Of a DNA stretch of 64,000 nucleotides, positions 50,081 through 59,664 are shown in pieces. The first letter of the stretch is position 1. Every line of letters begins with the position of its first letter. Made by a program: the position numbers and the translations under genes. The stretch comes from Echinicola strongylocentroti (lineage in GTDB: Bacteria; Bacteroidota; Bacteroidia; Cytophagales; Cyclobacteriaceae). Below the pieces are notes generated by a model. That model was given only the letters and a program-made list of their open reading frames with translations. It did no database searches and was not told the origin of the DNA. The stretch is taken from the NCBI RefSeq assembly GCF_003260975.1, contig NZ_CP030041.1, forward strand, positions 4,219,501 through 4,283,500. Direction: 5' to 3'.

Positions 50081-51703
50081 ATGAAGTATAGCAAAATATA
50101 TATAATGGCAGGTTTGATGGCCTTAATTGTTGGCCTTGGTAGTTGTGATGTAAACAGGCTGCCAGAAACCCAGTTGAGCGACCCGGCTTTTTGGAGGAAT
50201 GAAAATGACCTGAAACTGGCGGCAAACTACCTTTATACTTACTTGCCCGCCTTGCCGGTGACCTCCGATGTATGGTCGGATGATGCATTTGGCAAGTCAC
50301 CAAATACCGTCAGTGATGGGACACGCATTGCTCCTGCCACAGATGGGAATTATAATAATGCCTATTTTTTGATCAGGGCTGCTAATAACATCATAGAAAA
50401 AGCACCTAGAGCATTGGAAAGTGGAGTGGATCCGGCGGTGGTCGATCGCTATGTAGCCGAGGCGAAATTCTTCAGGGCCTGGGCGTATTTTAGATTGGTG
50501 AAACGTTACGGTGATGTGCCGCTGATAGGAACGACATTGGCCGAAAATTCAGAGGAACTGTTTGCGCCTGCTGCACCAAGAGCAGAGGTGTTGGCACTCA
50601 TCTACGAGGATTTGGACGAAGGAACAGCTAATTTGCCTGCTCCATCGGAACTGGACGGGGCTGATTATGGACGAATCACCAATACTGCTGCATGGGCCTT
50701 CAAATCAAGGGTAGCGCTATTTGAGGGAACACGGTCAAAATATCACGGCTACGGCGATCCTCAGATGCACCTTACCCTTGCCAAGGAAGCTGCAGAGGCT
50801 TGCATGAATTCTGGTGAGCATGATTTGTTTGGGTCTTATTTTGACCTGTATCAGTATGAAGGTGAAGGGCCAGGAAACAAGGAGAATATCCTGGTGAGAC
50901 AATACGGTGTGAATGTTTCTGAATCCATCACCAGTCATACTGCCCAGAGAACGCTGGAGACAGGTGCTTCAAATCCCACCAAGTCGCTGGCCGATGCCTA
51001 TCTGATGGTGGATGGCCTTCCGATGGATAAGTCCCCGCTGTATTCAGAGCCCCAGAGTATTTTGGAGGTTTTTGATAACAGGGACCCAAGAATGTCCGAT
51101 ACGTTTTATAAAGAAGGAGATGAATATATCGGTACCCAGCCGGTGTTCAATGTTCCCAATCTGTCATTTGTCAGAACGGGATTTGCGAACAGGCGGTACG
51201 CCAATATCACTGACTGGCAAAATTCACGGTCGTATATCGACTACACCATTATCAGGTATGCAGAAGTTCTATTGAATTATGCAGAAGCTGTTTACGAATT
51301 GAATGGTAGCATAACCGATGAAGAGCTGGACAATAGCGTTAATCTGCTCCGCCAGCGCGCAGGGGTTAGCGAACTGAGCAATGCCTTTGCCAGTGCCAAT
51401 GGGCTCGAAATGCTACAAGAAATCAGAAGAGAGAGAAGAGTGGAGCTGGCCTTGGAAGGGTTCCGGTATTGGGATTTGATCCGTTGGAAAACTGCCGAGG
51501 AAGTAATGCCGCAAGCGGTACTAGGGAATTATTACTTTGAAGAATATGGTACGGAGGTTACGCCAAACCTGACAGAAGACAATATCATTCTTCTTCAAGC
51601 AGAGGAAAACCGAAGTTTTGATCCTGATCGGGATTATCTCTGGCCACTGCCCATCAATGAACTTGGGCTGAATCCTGCACTGGAGCAGAATCCTAATTGG
51701 TAG
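50081..51703 (+). CDS. SusD/RagB-family glycan-binding lipoprotein
   Basis: A lipoprotein signal (LIVGLGSC, Cys23) and full SusD fold of 540 residues: N-terminal TPR region (EAKFFRAWAYFRLVKRYGDVPLIGTTL) and C-terminal block (IRYAEVLLNYAEAVYELNG, REIRRERRVELALEGFRYWDLIRWK). It forms the lid of the SusC barrel encoded 30 bp upstream and captures the oligosaccharide at the cell surface. Unlike the SusD at 19089 it is intact. Confidence 0.94.
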   Translation: MKYSKIYIMAGLMALIVGLGSCDVNRLPETQLSDPAFWRNENDLKLAANYLYTYLPALPVTSDVWSDDAFGKSPNTVSDGTRIAPATDGNYNNAYFLIRAANNIIEKAPRALESGVDPAVVDRYVAEAKFFRAWAYFRLVKRYGDVPLIGTTLAENSEELFAPAAPRAEVLALIYEDLDEGTANLPAPSELDGADYGRITNTAAWAFKSRVALFEGTRSKYHGYGDPQMHLTLAKEAAEACMNSGEHDLFGSYFDLYQYEGEGPGNKENILVRQYGVNVSESITSHTAQRTLETGASNPTKSLADAYLMVDGLPMDKSPLYSEPQSILEVFDNRDPRMSDTFYKEGDEYIGTQPVFNVPNLSFVRTGFANRRYANITDWQNSRSYIDYTIIRYAEVLLNYAEAVYELNGSITDEELDNSVNLLRQRAGVSELSNAFASANGLEMLQEIRRERRVELALEGFRYWDLIRWKTAEEVMPQAVLGNYYFEEYGTEVTPNLTEDNIILLQAEENRSFDPDRDYLWPLPINELGLNPALEQNPNW

Positions 51704-51715
51704 TGTAAGTTGGAT

Positions 51716-51750
51716 AAAGGGACCATGGCTCAGGCTGGGTCCCTTTTTTT
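51716..51750 (+). terminator. Terminator between susD and the PL8 lyase gene
   Basis: A stem AAAGGGACC paired with GGTCCCTTT, a 13-base loop and a T run, 12 bases after the susD stop. It may let the transporter and the lyase be expressed at different levels, or be read through. Confidence 0.75.
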
Positions 51751-51773
51751 ATTCATATTAACCTTTTACAATT

Positions 51774-54700
51774 ATGAAATATATAAGACTTTTAGCCATT
51801 GTAGTATTGGGCTGCTGTATTCAGTTGCAGGGATTTGCCCAGAGTGATTTTGATGTCATAATGGAACGGATCTTTGCTGATTATCAGCAGTCGCCTTCCA
51901 CGACGAACCTGGACAGCCAGGTGGCTTCAGTACGTGCCAGTATGGACATTGACGGGAGTTGGCCGGATATTAATTATGCTGATCAGTCCCAGACCAATTG
52001 GCAGCCTGTAAAGCATTATGAACGGGTAAGTGTGTTGGCCAAGGCCTATTCGAGGACAGAGAGCAGTTACTACGGGGACTCCACTTTATTGGCAGATATT
52101 ACCACTGCCATGGAGTATTGGCTGGGGCTTAGTCCAGTTCCCTACAGTACCAACTGGTGGTTCCTCAGTATCAAGGTGCCCAAGGATATTGGGAACATCC
52201 TTATTGCGCTAAGAACTACCCCGGTGGGTATTGACTCGACATTGGAAAGCAGTATGATCGAATGGATGGACAAAGGTGTTTCCATGACCGTTTCCCCCGG
52301 AAAGGATGGTTCCAATCTTACGGACATTGGGCAGCACTATATCATGCGAGCTTGCCTGACCGAAGACAGTGGCCTGATGCAGCATGCCGTGACCGAAACG
52401 GGCAATTCGATCAAAATCAGTGCAGGTGAAGGCATCAAGCGGGACAATTCCTATATGGCGCACGGAGCGCAGCTTTACATCTATGGATATGGAAGGGAGT
52501 ATGTGTCGGGGATCAGAAACATCGCAGTGAACATAACGGGTACTTCCTATGCCTATCCTCCAGAAAAAGTAGCCATATTTTCGGATTTTGTCAGGAATGG
52601 ATTCATCAAGACTTCCCGTGGTGCATATGCCGATTTTAATGCCTTTGGGAGAAGCATTACCCGCTCAGGTGTAGGGCGTGCGGATGTGAACCTGATCGAG
52701 CAGGTCAAGAATGTTGATTTGCCCCAGTACCACGCCAGCTACGATACGGTCATTGCTAGGATGCGGGCGCAAGAAAGCCCTGATTATGGAGTGACGCCAG
52801 AGCATTTACATTATTGGCAGTCAGATTATACCATACACCACCGTCCTGACTATATGGTGGGGCTGCGCAATGTCTCCACTCGGACCGTAAAGTCTGAAAT
52901 GGGCAATGGTGAAAATATTAAGGGGCACTTTTTAACAGACGGAGCCACTTATATTGCGGTAGATGGTGATGAATATTTTGGGGTTTACCCTGTTTGGGAC
53001 TGGAACAAAATCCCCGGTGCCACTACTCCTGCGATCACTTCTTTTACGCCGAGGTCATCATGGGGCAGCAATCCAGGGAAAACCAATTTTGTAGGAGGAG
53101 TGTCCGATGGCCAATATGGAGCCTCGGTCTATGATATGGATGATTACAATACCAAAGCCAAAAAAGCATGGTTCTTTTTTGACGAGGCAGTAATTTGTTT
53201 GGGAGCGGCGATCAATGCTACTGCGCCAGAGGCGATCAACACGACCATTAACCAAGCCCTATTGGAAGGAAGTGTGGTGGCCGATACTGGTAGTGGGGGA
53301 GCTACATTGACTTCTGGGAGCCATGCTTTTTCAGATAACCTCAATTGGGCATGGCACAATGACGTCGGCTATGTGTTTCCTGAAGGAGGCCAAGTGAAAC
53401 TAAACAACCAAAGCCAATCAGGCAGCTGGAGCAGTATAAACCAAACACAGTCTTCCGCCCAAGTGACCGAAGAGGTGTTCAAATTGTGGTTTGAACACGG
53501 GACCACTCCCGTAAACGACAGCTATGCTTATATCTTACTGCCCGGAGCCACGCAACAGGCAACCGCCAACTTTGGTACCAATGAAGTGGAGATTTTGGTC
53601 AATTCAGATACCGTCCAAGCGGCCAGGCATAGTGGGTTGGATATGGTGCAGGCGGTTTTTTATCGTTCAGGGAGTTATCTTCTGGACAGTATAAAGGTCA
53701 ATGTGAGTAAACCATGCGTATTGTTGCTCAAAGGAGGCAGTACCTCTACGCTTCATGTGACCGCGGCAGACCCAACCCAGGGGAATTCCGGTGTGCTGAG
53801 GGTCGGAATAGAAACTACTGCATTGGGCGAAATGAAAATGGTGGACCTCTCCTTGCCCGAAGGGGATCTCGCAGGGAGCAGCGTGTCAGGAGAAATCAAC
53901 CAAAGTTCACCGGCATTTGAACAACTGGTGGAGCCGCAGGTGCTTGGAGCAGTGGCCGATGCCTATGTGCGGGACGGTAGCTATGCAGGCACCAACTACC
54001 CCACAGGAAATCTGGTGGTAAAAAAGGACGGTTCAGGGTATCACCGAGAAAGTTTCCTTAAATTTAACACGACTAATTTGAGCAGTCAGTTGGACAGTGT
54101 GAAGCTTCGGCTGTGGGTAAACAATGCCAATACGACCGTGACGGATACCAATTGGGAAATCCATCATGTGTCAGATGATACCTGGCAGGAGGCGGGCATT
54201 ACGTGGAATAATATGCCTGTGAAGGATAGTCTGCTCGGTCAGATCCCCGGTGTTCCCGCAGGGCAGTTTGTGGAGCTGGACGTGACGGGTGCAGTTTTGG
54301 GAAGTTTGTCTGGAGATGGGGCTTTTTCGGTCAATATCTCCGGTACCTTTCAAGGCAGCAAAACCGATGCGCAGTTTGCTTCAAGGGAACATGCCGATCC
54401 AGCGCGTCGTCCCGTTTTGGTGATCTACAAAACCGAAATTGCAGGAGGCGAAGAGGGGAGTCTGCCAGTAGTAGCAGATACCTTTGTCCAGAGGGCTGAT
54501 GCCAATGGTGACGCCAGTGATAAAAACTATGGAACCGCAGGATATCTCGTAGCCCAAAATGGAGGCTATGACCGGGAGATTTACCTTAAGTTTGCGCTAT
54601 CCGATCTCACCGCTCCCGTACAGCAGGCAACGATCCAGCTGTATAGTATGCGGTCAGCGAGTGCCACGTCTTGGGAGCTGTACGGTGTGACGGACGCGAG

Positions 54701-55250
54701 TTGGGAAGAAGGAGTGGGCAATTGGCAGGGAAATAGCGCCGAAGGCCTTACTTGGAATACTAGGCCTACTTCAGGTGCCTTGCTCCAGACCATCCCAGGA
54801 AGTGCACAAGAAGGGCCAGTGGAATTTGATATTACGGGCTACCTGCAGCAAGTGGCGCCCCAACAGGATACAGTAGCATTTAAAGTGGTGTCCACGGCCT
54901 CTGGAGTCTACACTTCGTTTGCCTCAGGAGAGAACAGTGATGGCAGCCGATATCCGAAAATCCAATATGTGTTGGAGCCTGAGGTCGTTGCTGAAGAGCT
55001 AAAGCCAAGCCCTAAAAACAAGGTGTTGCTTTTCCCCAATCCATTGGAAGGAATGGGGACCGTGACTTCTGAGCGGCTCATTCGTCAGGTGGTGATCAGG
55101 CAGCGGACAGGAGAGGTCGTTCTAGAAAAGCAAGATGTCAATGGCTATGAGTATGAGCTGGACCTGACCGGGATGAAAAATGGCCTGTACTATGTCGTCA
55201 TCATAGGTGATGATTATACCGAAGTACGAAAGGCCATAAAAAGAAAATAA
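51774..55250 (+). CDS. PL8 chondroitin AC-type lyase with two DNRLRE domains and T9SS type A tail
   Basis: After a signal peptide, residues ~25-690 align well with Pedobacter/Flavobacterium chondroitin AC lyase (PL8). Active-site blocks are GSNLTDI (Asn181), YMAHGAQLYIYGYG (His230, Tyr239), GRSITR (the Arg pair) and SEMGNGENIKG (Glu), matching Asn175, His225, Tyr234, Arg288/292 and Glu371 of the known enzyme. The family cleaves chondroitin sulfate A/C and hyaluronan by beta-elimination. Two DNRLRE (CBM96-like) domains follow (~725-890 and ~905-1065, both with the DNRLRE-type opening VADAYVR or VADTFVQ), then a T9SS type A sorting domain (LFPNPLEGMGTVTSE to the end). It is therefore probably exported to the cell surface or medium. 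This is far longer than the ~700-residue enzyme because of these additions. It lies after SusCD and before the heparinase II/III-family gene. Confidence 0.93.
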   Translation: MKYIRLLAIVVLGCCIQLQGFAQSDFDVIMERIFADYQQSPSTTNLDSQVASVRASMDIDGSWPDINYADQSQTNWQPVKHYERVSVLAKAYSRTESSYYGDSTLLADITTAMEYWLGLSPVPYSTNWWFLSIKVPKDIGNILIALRTTPVGIDSTLESSMIEWMDKGVSMTVSPGKDGSNLTDIGQHYIMRACLTEDSGLMQHAVTETGNSIKISAGEGIKRDNSYMAHGAQLYIYGYGREYVSGIRNIAVNITGTSYAYPPEKVAIFSDFVRNGFIKTSRGAYADFNAFGRSITRSGVGRADVNLIEQVKNVDLPQYHASYDTVIARMRAQESPDYGVTPEHLHYWQSDYTIHHRPDYMVGLRNVSTRTVKSEMGNGENIKGHFLTDGATYIAVDGDEYFGVYPVWDWNKIPGATTPAITSFTPRSSWGSNPGKTNFVGGVSDGQYGASVYDMDDYNTKAKKAWFFFDEAVICLGAAINATAPEAINTTINQALLEGSVVADTGSGGATLTSGSHAFSDNLNWAWHNDVGYVFPEGGQVKLNNQSQSGSWSSINQTQSSAQVTEEVFKLWFEHGTTPVNDSYAYILLPGATQQATANFGTNEVEILVNSDTVQAARHSGLDMVQAVFYRSGSYLLDSIKVNVSKPCVLLLKGGSTSTLHVTAADPTQGNSGVLRVGIETTALGEMKMVDLSLPEGDLAGSSVSGEINQSSPAFEQLVEPQVLGAVADAYVRDGSYAGTNYPTGNLVVKKDGSGYHRESFLKFNTTNLSSQLDSVKLRLWVNNANTTVTDTNWEIHHVSDDTWQEAGITWNNMPVKDSLLGQIPGVPAGQFVELDVTGAVLGSLSGDGAFSVNISGTFQGSKTDAQFASREHADPARRPVLVIYKTEIAGGEEGSLPVVADTFVQRADANGDASDKNYGTAGYLVAQNGGYDREIYLKFALSDLTAPVQQATIQLYSMRSASATSWELYGVTDASWEEGVGNWQGNSAEGLTWNTRPTSGALLQTIPGSAQEGPVEFDITGYLQQVAPQQDTVAFKVVSTASGVYTSFASGENSDGSRYPKIQYVLEPEVVAEELKPSPKNKVLLFPNPLEGMGTVTSERLIRQVVIRQRTGEVVLEKQDVNGYEYELDLTGMKNGLYYVVIIGDDYTEVRKAIKRK

Positions 55251-55262
55251 CAATATCCAATG

Positions 55263-55300
55263 GATCGTCATGGGCTACGAAGGTCAAGCGCATGACGATC
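55263..55300 (+). other. Stem-loop between the PL8 and heparinase II/III-family genes
   Basis: A perfect 10-bp inverted repeat (GATCGTCATG and CATGACGATC) around an 18-base loop, without a following T run. It may be an mRNA-processing or stability element or an operator rather than a terminator. Confidence 0.5.
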
Positions 55301-55319
55301 GTATAAAAAACAATAACTG

Positions 55320-57272
55320 ATGAAAAGTAACGTGATTTTTACTGGACGAGGAATAGCTTTGTGCTGTTTGTTGATAGGGGTGATTTTTGGGGTGTCAGCA
55401 CAGCAAAAACGGGATTTATTGACGAAGGAAATAAACCAATCAGGAGATTTCTCTTCTTGGGCAATGGATCCACAGGCAATTTTTTCTGATAGAGCCGCTG
55501 TTCACGAGCAGCTCGTTCAGCTTCCGAAAGAGATCCAAGGTCAGTTGGTGAAGGAAGGCAATAAAGCCATGGAATATGAATGGCCCGCTATACCGGTGTC
55601 GGCATATATGGATTTTGTACGCAATGGAAATCGCACCAGGATGCAGTCTTACCAAAACCAGCGGACAAAAGCACTGAAGAGTTTGGTGCTGGCCGAACTG
55701 CTGGTACAAGATGGAACTTACCTTGATGCCATCATGGATGGAGTTTGGGCCATGTGCGAACAATCCACGTGGGTGTTGTCTGCCCATTTGAGCGCTCAGG
55801 AGGATAAGTCTGGGATGCCCGATGTGGAGGAACCCGTCATTGATTTGGGCGCAGGGGAAGTGGCCAATCTGCTTTCTTGGATCCATTTTTATTTTAGGAA
55901 TGATTTTGAAACCATTTCGCCGCTATTGGCCAGAAGAATAAAGATTGAACTGGAGGAACGGATCATCAGTCCCTATTTGGCCAGAGACGATTTTTGGTGG
56001 ATGGGTTTTGATTCTTCTTTTGTCAATAACTGGAATCCTTGGTGCAACTATAACGTCCTGCTGACGGCTTCTCTGGTGGAGAATGACCAAGAACGACTTC
56101 GGCAGGTGGTAGAGAAGAGTGCACGCTCGGTGGACCAATTTATCAATTATTACAAGGCTGATGGTGCCTGTGAAGAGGGACCAGCTTATTGGGACCATGC
56201 TGCCGGAAAAATGCTGGAATACCTGGAGCTGCTCAAGACACTGTCAAAGGGACAAGTAGATGTAGGACAAGCTTCAGTGATCCAGAACATGGGGAATTAT
56301 ATTAGGGAAGTCCATATAGCAGATGACTATTACGTGAATTTTGCGGATGCGTCAGCTAGGCTAAAGGCGCATCCAGGGATTATATTTCGATACGGTCAGT
56401 ATATTTCGGATGAACGACTGAAGGGATTTGCTGCCGATGTGGCCCAGAAGGAGGATTTGGATCAATGGCTGCTGAAGGGAAGCTTGGATCGCACGATTCA
56501 TAATCTTATGGAGTACCGGAAGCTGGAATCCCAAAAAGCCTATCAAGAGAAAGCGCCTTACTTTTGGTATCCGGAGACAGAAGTCGCTGGAGGGCGGGGT
56601 GATGATGGGTTGTTTTTTGCCGCAAAAGGTGGCCACAATAATGAAAGCCATAACCATAATGATGTGGGGACATTTGTGCTTTATTATCAAGGGAACCCAG
56701 TTTTTATCGATGTAGGAGTAGAAACGTACTCGGCCAAAACCTTTAGCAAAGATCGCTATGATATCTGGACCATGCAGTCGGATTTTCATAACCTTCCCCA
56801 GATCAACGGCGTGCCGCAGCAAAATGGCAATGACTTTAAGGCATCATCGGTGGATTTTTCCGAAGGGAAGCGATTCATTCGTTTTGGTGTGGAGATAAGC
56901 CATGCCTATGATGAGTCGGCGGCGAGTGAATTTTGGAATAGGAATTATGAGTTGGACAGGAAAAAAGGAGCATTTACGATTGCGGACCAGTTTTCATTGG
57001 ATAAGAGGGTGGCCGGGTCTGAGGTGCATTTTATGAGCCTTTACCGTCCAGAAAAATCAGCAGAAGGGATGGTCACCATCACATTGCCCAATGGCCAGGA
57101 GATGATAGTGCATTATCCTGCAGATAAGCTGTCGTTAACCATCGAGGAATGGCCTGTAGAGGATCCTCGGCTGTTACAGGTTTGGGAGCAGGAGGTGGTT
57201 TATCGCTTGGTTTTTGGACAGGTGGGTGAGCAGCTGAAAGATAAATGGGAGATAGAAGTGACCACACCCTAA
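55320..57272 (+). CDS. Heparinase II/III-family polysaccharide lyase
   Basis: A signal peptide (cut after VSAQQ) is followed by an (alpha/alpha) toroid (~60-390, NNWNPWCNYNVLLTASLV, GACEEGPAYWDHAAGK) and a beta-sandwich Hepar_II_III domain (~395-650, GGHNNESHNHNDVGTFVLYY, VFIDVGVETY). The Tyr in EGPAYWDHA and the His cluster in SHNHND are the kind of catalytic and metal-site residues used by this superfamily for beta-elimination of uronic-acid polymers. Known members act on heparan, chondroitin/dermatan, hyaluronan, alginate or gellan, so the substrate must come from context. The PL8, GH88 and sulfatase neighbours suggest a glycosaminoglycan, perhaps the dermatan- or hyaluronan-type stretches left by PL8. 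There is no T9SS tail, so it is probably periplasmic. Confidence 0.87.
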   Translation: MKSNVIFTGRGIALCCLLIGVIFGVSAQQKRDLLTKEINQSGDFSSWAMDPQAIFSDRAAVHEQLVQLPKEIQGQLVKEGNKAMEYEWPAIPVSAYMDFVRNGNRTRMQSYQNQRTKALKSLVLAELLVQDGTYLDAIMDGVWAMCEQSTWVLSAHLSAQEDKSGMPDVEEPVIDLGAGEVANLLSWIHFYFRNDFETISPLLARRIKIELEERIISPYLARDDFWWMGFDSSFVNNWNPWCNYNVLLTASLVENDQERLRQVVEKSARSVDQFINYYKADGACEEGPAYWDHAAGKMLEYLELLKTLSKGQVDVGQASVIQNMGNYIREVHIADDYYVNFADASARLKAHPGIIFRYGQYISDERLKGFAADVAQKEDLDQWLLKGSLDRTIHNLMEYRKLESQKAYQEKAPYFWYPETEVAGGRGDDGLFFAAKGGHNNESHNHNDVGTFVLYYQGNPVFIDVGVETYSAKTFSKDRYDIWTMQSDFHNLPQINGVPQQNGNDFKASSVDFSEGKRFIRFGVEISHAYDESAASEFWNRNYELDRKKGAFTIADQFSLDKRVAGSEVHFMSLYRPEKSAEGMVTITLPNGQEMIVHYPADKLSLTIEEWPVEDPRLLQVWEQEVVYRLVFGQVGEQLKDKWEIEVTTP

Positions 57273-57304
57273 ATCCCCCAGCTAGGACTAGTGCTGAGGG
57301 ATTT
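57271..57304. terminator. Terminator hairpin between convergent lyase and sulfatase genes
   Basis: A 12-bp stem with one mismatch (AAATCCCCCAGC against GCTGAGGGATTT) and a 10-base loop, starting in the lyase stop codon. No long T run, so confidence is limited. Confidence 0.5.
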
Positions 57305-57332
57305 AGCAGAGGTCGGTTAATCCATCTTCAGG

Positions 57333-58667
57333 TCAGTCTCCTTCTCCCGACACCCAAGCGTTTTTGCCTGATGTCGGCACGAAGTACGGGTGGGGGAGTT
57401 GGGCGAGCCATTGGTCGTACTTTTCCTTCATTTTCTGGTATTGTTGAGGGTTGCTTTCCAGCAGGTCGTCTTCCTCTGCCAGGTCTTGGTCCAAGTTATA
57501 GAGTTCATGGTTGCCCTTGTTCACGATAAGCTTCCACTGCCCTGATCTGACGGCACCATTATATTGGCTGGTGTGCCAGTACAGCTCACGATGGTCCTGT
57601 TCCTGAGGTTTGTTGATAAGTTCCAGTACCGACTTTCCTTCCAGGTTTCTTTTGGAATATCCTACGGCATCCAAGATGCTTGGCAGGATGTCGAGACTTG
57701 AGGTGATGGAGTGGCAGACGGTTTCACGATTGATCTTTCCGGGCCATCTTACCGCAAAAGGAACTCGGATGCCTCCTTCATATAGTTGGCCTTTGTAGCC
57801 TTTCAGGGGACTGTTGTTGGCGCTGATGTGCTTTGACCCGCCATTATCATTGATGAAGAAGATAATCGTGTTTTCCAACTCGCCCATTGTATCCAGCTGA
57901 TCGAAGACTTTGCCGATATTTTCATCTAGGGAGTAGGTCATAGCGGCCAGGATGTCCCTTTTAGGATCGCCGGGGAATGTGCCTTTGAACATTTCTACAT
58001 GTTCAGGTTTGGCCTCTAAGGGGCTGTGTACGGCGTTATAGGCCATGTAAAGGAAGAAAGGTTTTTCGCTGTTTTTGGAAGCGAACTTCAGTGCCTCATC
58101 TGTGATGGCATCAGTCATATAAGGAATGGTGGCTGCGTCAACAGGTCTTCCATTGTCAATGACATCAATGGCTTTTCCTGTATGGTAGTGGTTTGAACCC
58201 CAAAGGAATCCCCAAAAATGGTCAAAGCCTTTTTGCTGTGGCTGGAATTCTTCGGCAAAACCTTCATGCCATTTGCCAAATGCTGCGGTAGCATAGCCTA
58301 ATGGCTGAAGGTATTCCCCGATCATTTTGACATTGTGAGGTAGTCCATATTCATCTTGGTCAATGCTATAGGTCACGCCTTTGATGTAGTTATAAATATG
58401 GCCAAACTCGGGTTGGTTGATACCGGAAAGCAGTCCGGCCCGAGAGGGGGAGCATACACTGGCCGTGACATAGGCGTTGGTGAATTTTGCGCCTTCATGG
58501 GCGATCCTGTCGATGTTTGGCGTAGCCGTGAGTTTATCCGATTGGAAGCTAAAGTCAGCGTATCCTGCGTCATCACTGACGATGACAATGATGTTCGGCT
58601 TTTCTTGAGCTATGCTGCCAGTTATGACAAATAGAGAAAGGAAAAAGAATGAATAGTATAGTTTCAT
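57333..58667 (-). CDS. Type I sulfatase of the glycosaminoglycan locus
   Basis: A signal peptide (MKLYYSFFFLSLFVITGSIAQ) leads into an S1 sulfatase. The maturation signature CSPSRAGLLSG contains Cys72, the future formylglycine; NIIVIVSDDAGYAD and the pair FGKWHEGF and FFINDNGGSK supply metal and sulfate-binding residues. It is 444 residues, slightly short but complete to a typical C-terminal block. Convergent with the heparinase II/III-family gene. It would remove sulfate from lyase-generated disaccharides, allowing GH88 and GH20 to act. The sulfate position (2-O, 4-O or 6-O) is not determinable by eye. Confidence 0.9.
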   Translation of the reverse strand: MKLYYSFFFLSLFVITGSIAQEKPNIIVIVSDDAGYADFSFQSDKLTATPNIDRIAHEGAKFTNAYVTASVCSPSRAGLLSGINQPEFGHIYNYIKGVTYSIDQDEYGLPHNVKMIGEYLQPLGYATAAFGKWHEGFAEEFQPQQKGFDHFWGFLWGSNHYHTGKAIDVIDNGRPVDAATIPYMTDAITDEALKFASKNSEKPFFLYMAYNAVHSPLEAKPEHVEMFKGTFPGDPKRDILAAMTYSLDENIGKVFDQLDTMGELENTIIFFINDNGGSKHISANNSPLKGYKGQLYEGGIRVPFAVRWPGKINRETVCHSITSSLDILPSILDAVGYSKRNLEGKSVLELINKPQEQDHRELYWHTSQYNGAVRSGQWKLIVNKGNHELYNLDQDLAEEDDLLESNPQQYQKMKEKYDQWLAQLPHPYFVPTSGKNAWVSGEGD

Positions 58668-59049
58668 GTTTTAATAGTTGTTTTGAAATAAAGTGATAAA
58701 GTAGGCCATAGGATTAAGTAATGAAAGTTTTTTATCAAAAAAAGACAAGGTTTTGAATAATATTTCGCTCCTATGGTCCTTTGTTAAGAAGGTGGAGTTT
58801 GTTTTTCATTTTATATTCGGTTGATTTTGGTGTTAAGTGGAGTTTTTTAAGACCACTATTGTTGATCAGTTGAAATTAGCCTGATGAAGATTTTTTATTG
58901 TGATTATGAAAAATTATAATGCTTTCAATTGCTTTCTTTTTAAAATTAAATGGTAGTTTTTGACTTATATATAAAGTGATTAAATCGATTTTTAGGTGAT
59001 TAAAACCTAAAAAATTTTACTTTGTTATTTTTTTTGTCTAAAAATTTTT
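58668..59049. promoter_or_regulatory. AT-rich divergent region with a 9-bp inverted repeat before the second ECF sigma gene
   Basis: No gene. A perfect inverted repeat, TTTTTAGGT at 58989-58997 and ACCTAAAAA at 59005-59013, lies about 37-60 bases upstream of the sigma start, next to TACTTTG at 59018-59024, which resembles the Bacteroidota -7 element with one base missing. It could be an operator for autoregulation. Confidence 0.4.
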
Positions 59050-59664
59050 ATGTTTAAGAAATGTCAGATTATGAGAAGACTAATAAAATATAAAGAGAAG
59101 GAGTTGGTGACTCTGATGAAAGAGGGGGAGTTGGCGGCTTTTGATGAGCTGTATTATCGGTATGCACCACGTGTAATTGGGTTTGCTAAAAGTGTTTTTC
59201 ATAATAATGATATTGCAGAAGACGCCGTTCAGGAGGTTTTTGTGAAGGTTTGGGAAAAACGTGGTGGTATAGATGAAGCATTGAATTTTAAGAGTTATTT
59301 GTTTACTGCTGTAAAACATCAAGTATACAATAGGATAAGGCAGGTGAAGCATACTGTGGGATTAGAGGAAATGGCTCAGCCCGTTTATCATGAAGTTTCC
59401 GGTTTGGAAGAATTAGAATACAAAGAGTTCGAACAGACCGCCTTGAACTTGATAGATAGTCTTCCCGGTGTACAAAAGCAGGTGTTTAAGCTGAGTCGGT
59501 TGGAGGGGGTCAGCCACAAGGAAATTGCCGAAAAGCTCGGGGTTTCTGTCCGGACGGTAGAACATCACTGTTATTTGGCCACAAAATTCCTAAAAGGACA
59601 ATTGCTACAACAGGCATCTGTCATCACCCTAACCTTGTTCAGTTTGATTTTTTTGCACAATTAA
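59050..59664 (+). CDS. ECF-type RNA polymerase sigma factor of the third SusC system
   Basis: Sigma region 2 (~28-95, AAFDELYYRYAPRVIGFAKSVF, DAVQEVFVKVWEKRG) and region 4 (~140-190, LPGVQKQVFKLSRLEGVSHKEIAEKLGVSVRTVEHH) are complete. The C-terminus is a hydrophobic tail (SVITLTLFSLIFLHN), frequent in Bacteroidota SusC-linked sigma factors. The first ATG (59050) or the one at 59071 could be used. A FecR and an STN-type SusC follow in order but only after a 1.18-kb repeat-filled gap. Confidence 0.92.
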   Translation: MFKKCQIMRRLIKYKEKELVTLMKEGELAAFDELYYRYAPRVIGFAKSVFHNNDIAEDAVQEVFVKVWEKRGGIDEALNFKSYLFTAVKHQVYNRIRQVKHTVGLEEMAQPVYHEVSGLEELEYKEFEQTALNLIDSLPGVQKQVFKLSRLEGVSHKEIAEKLGVSVRTVEHHCYLATKFLKGQLLQQASVITLTLFSLIFLHN

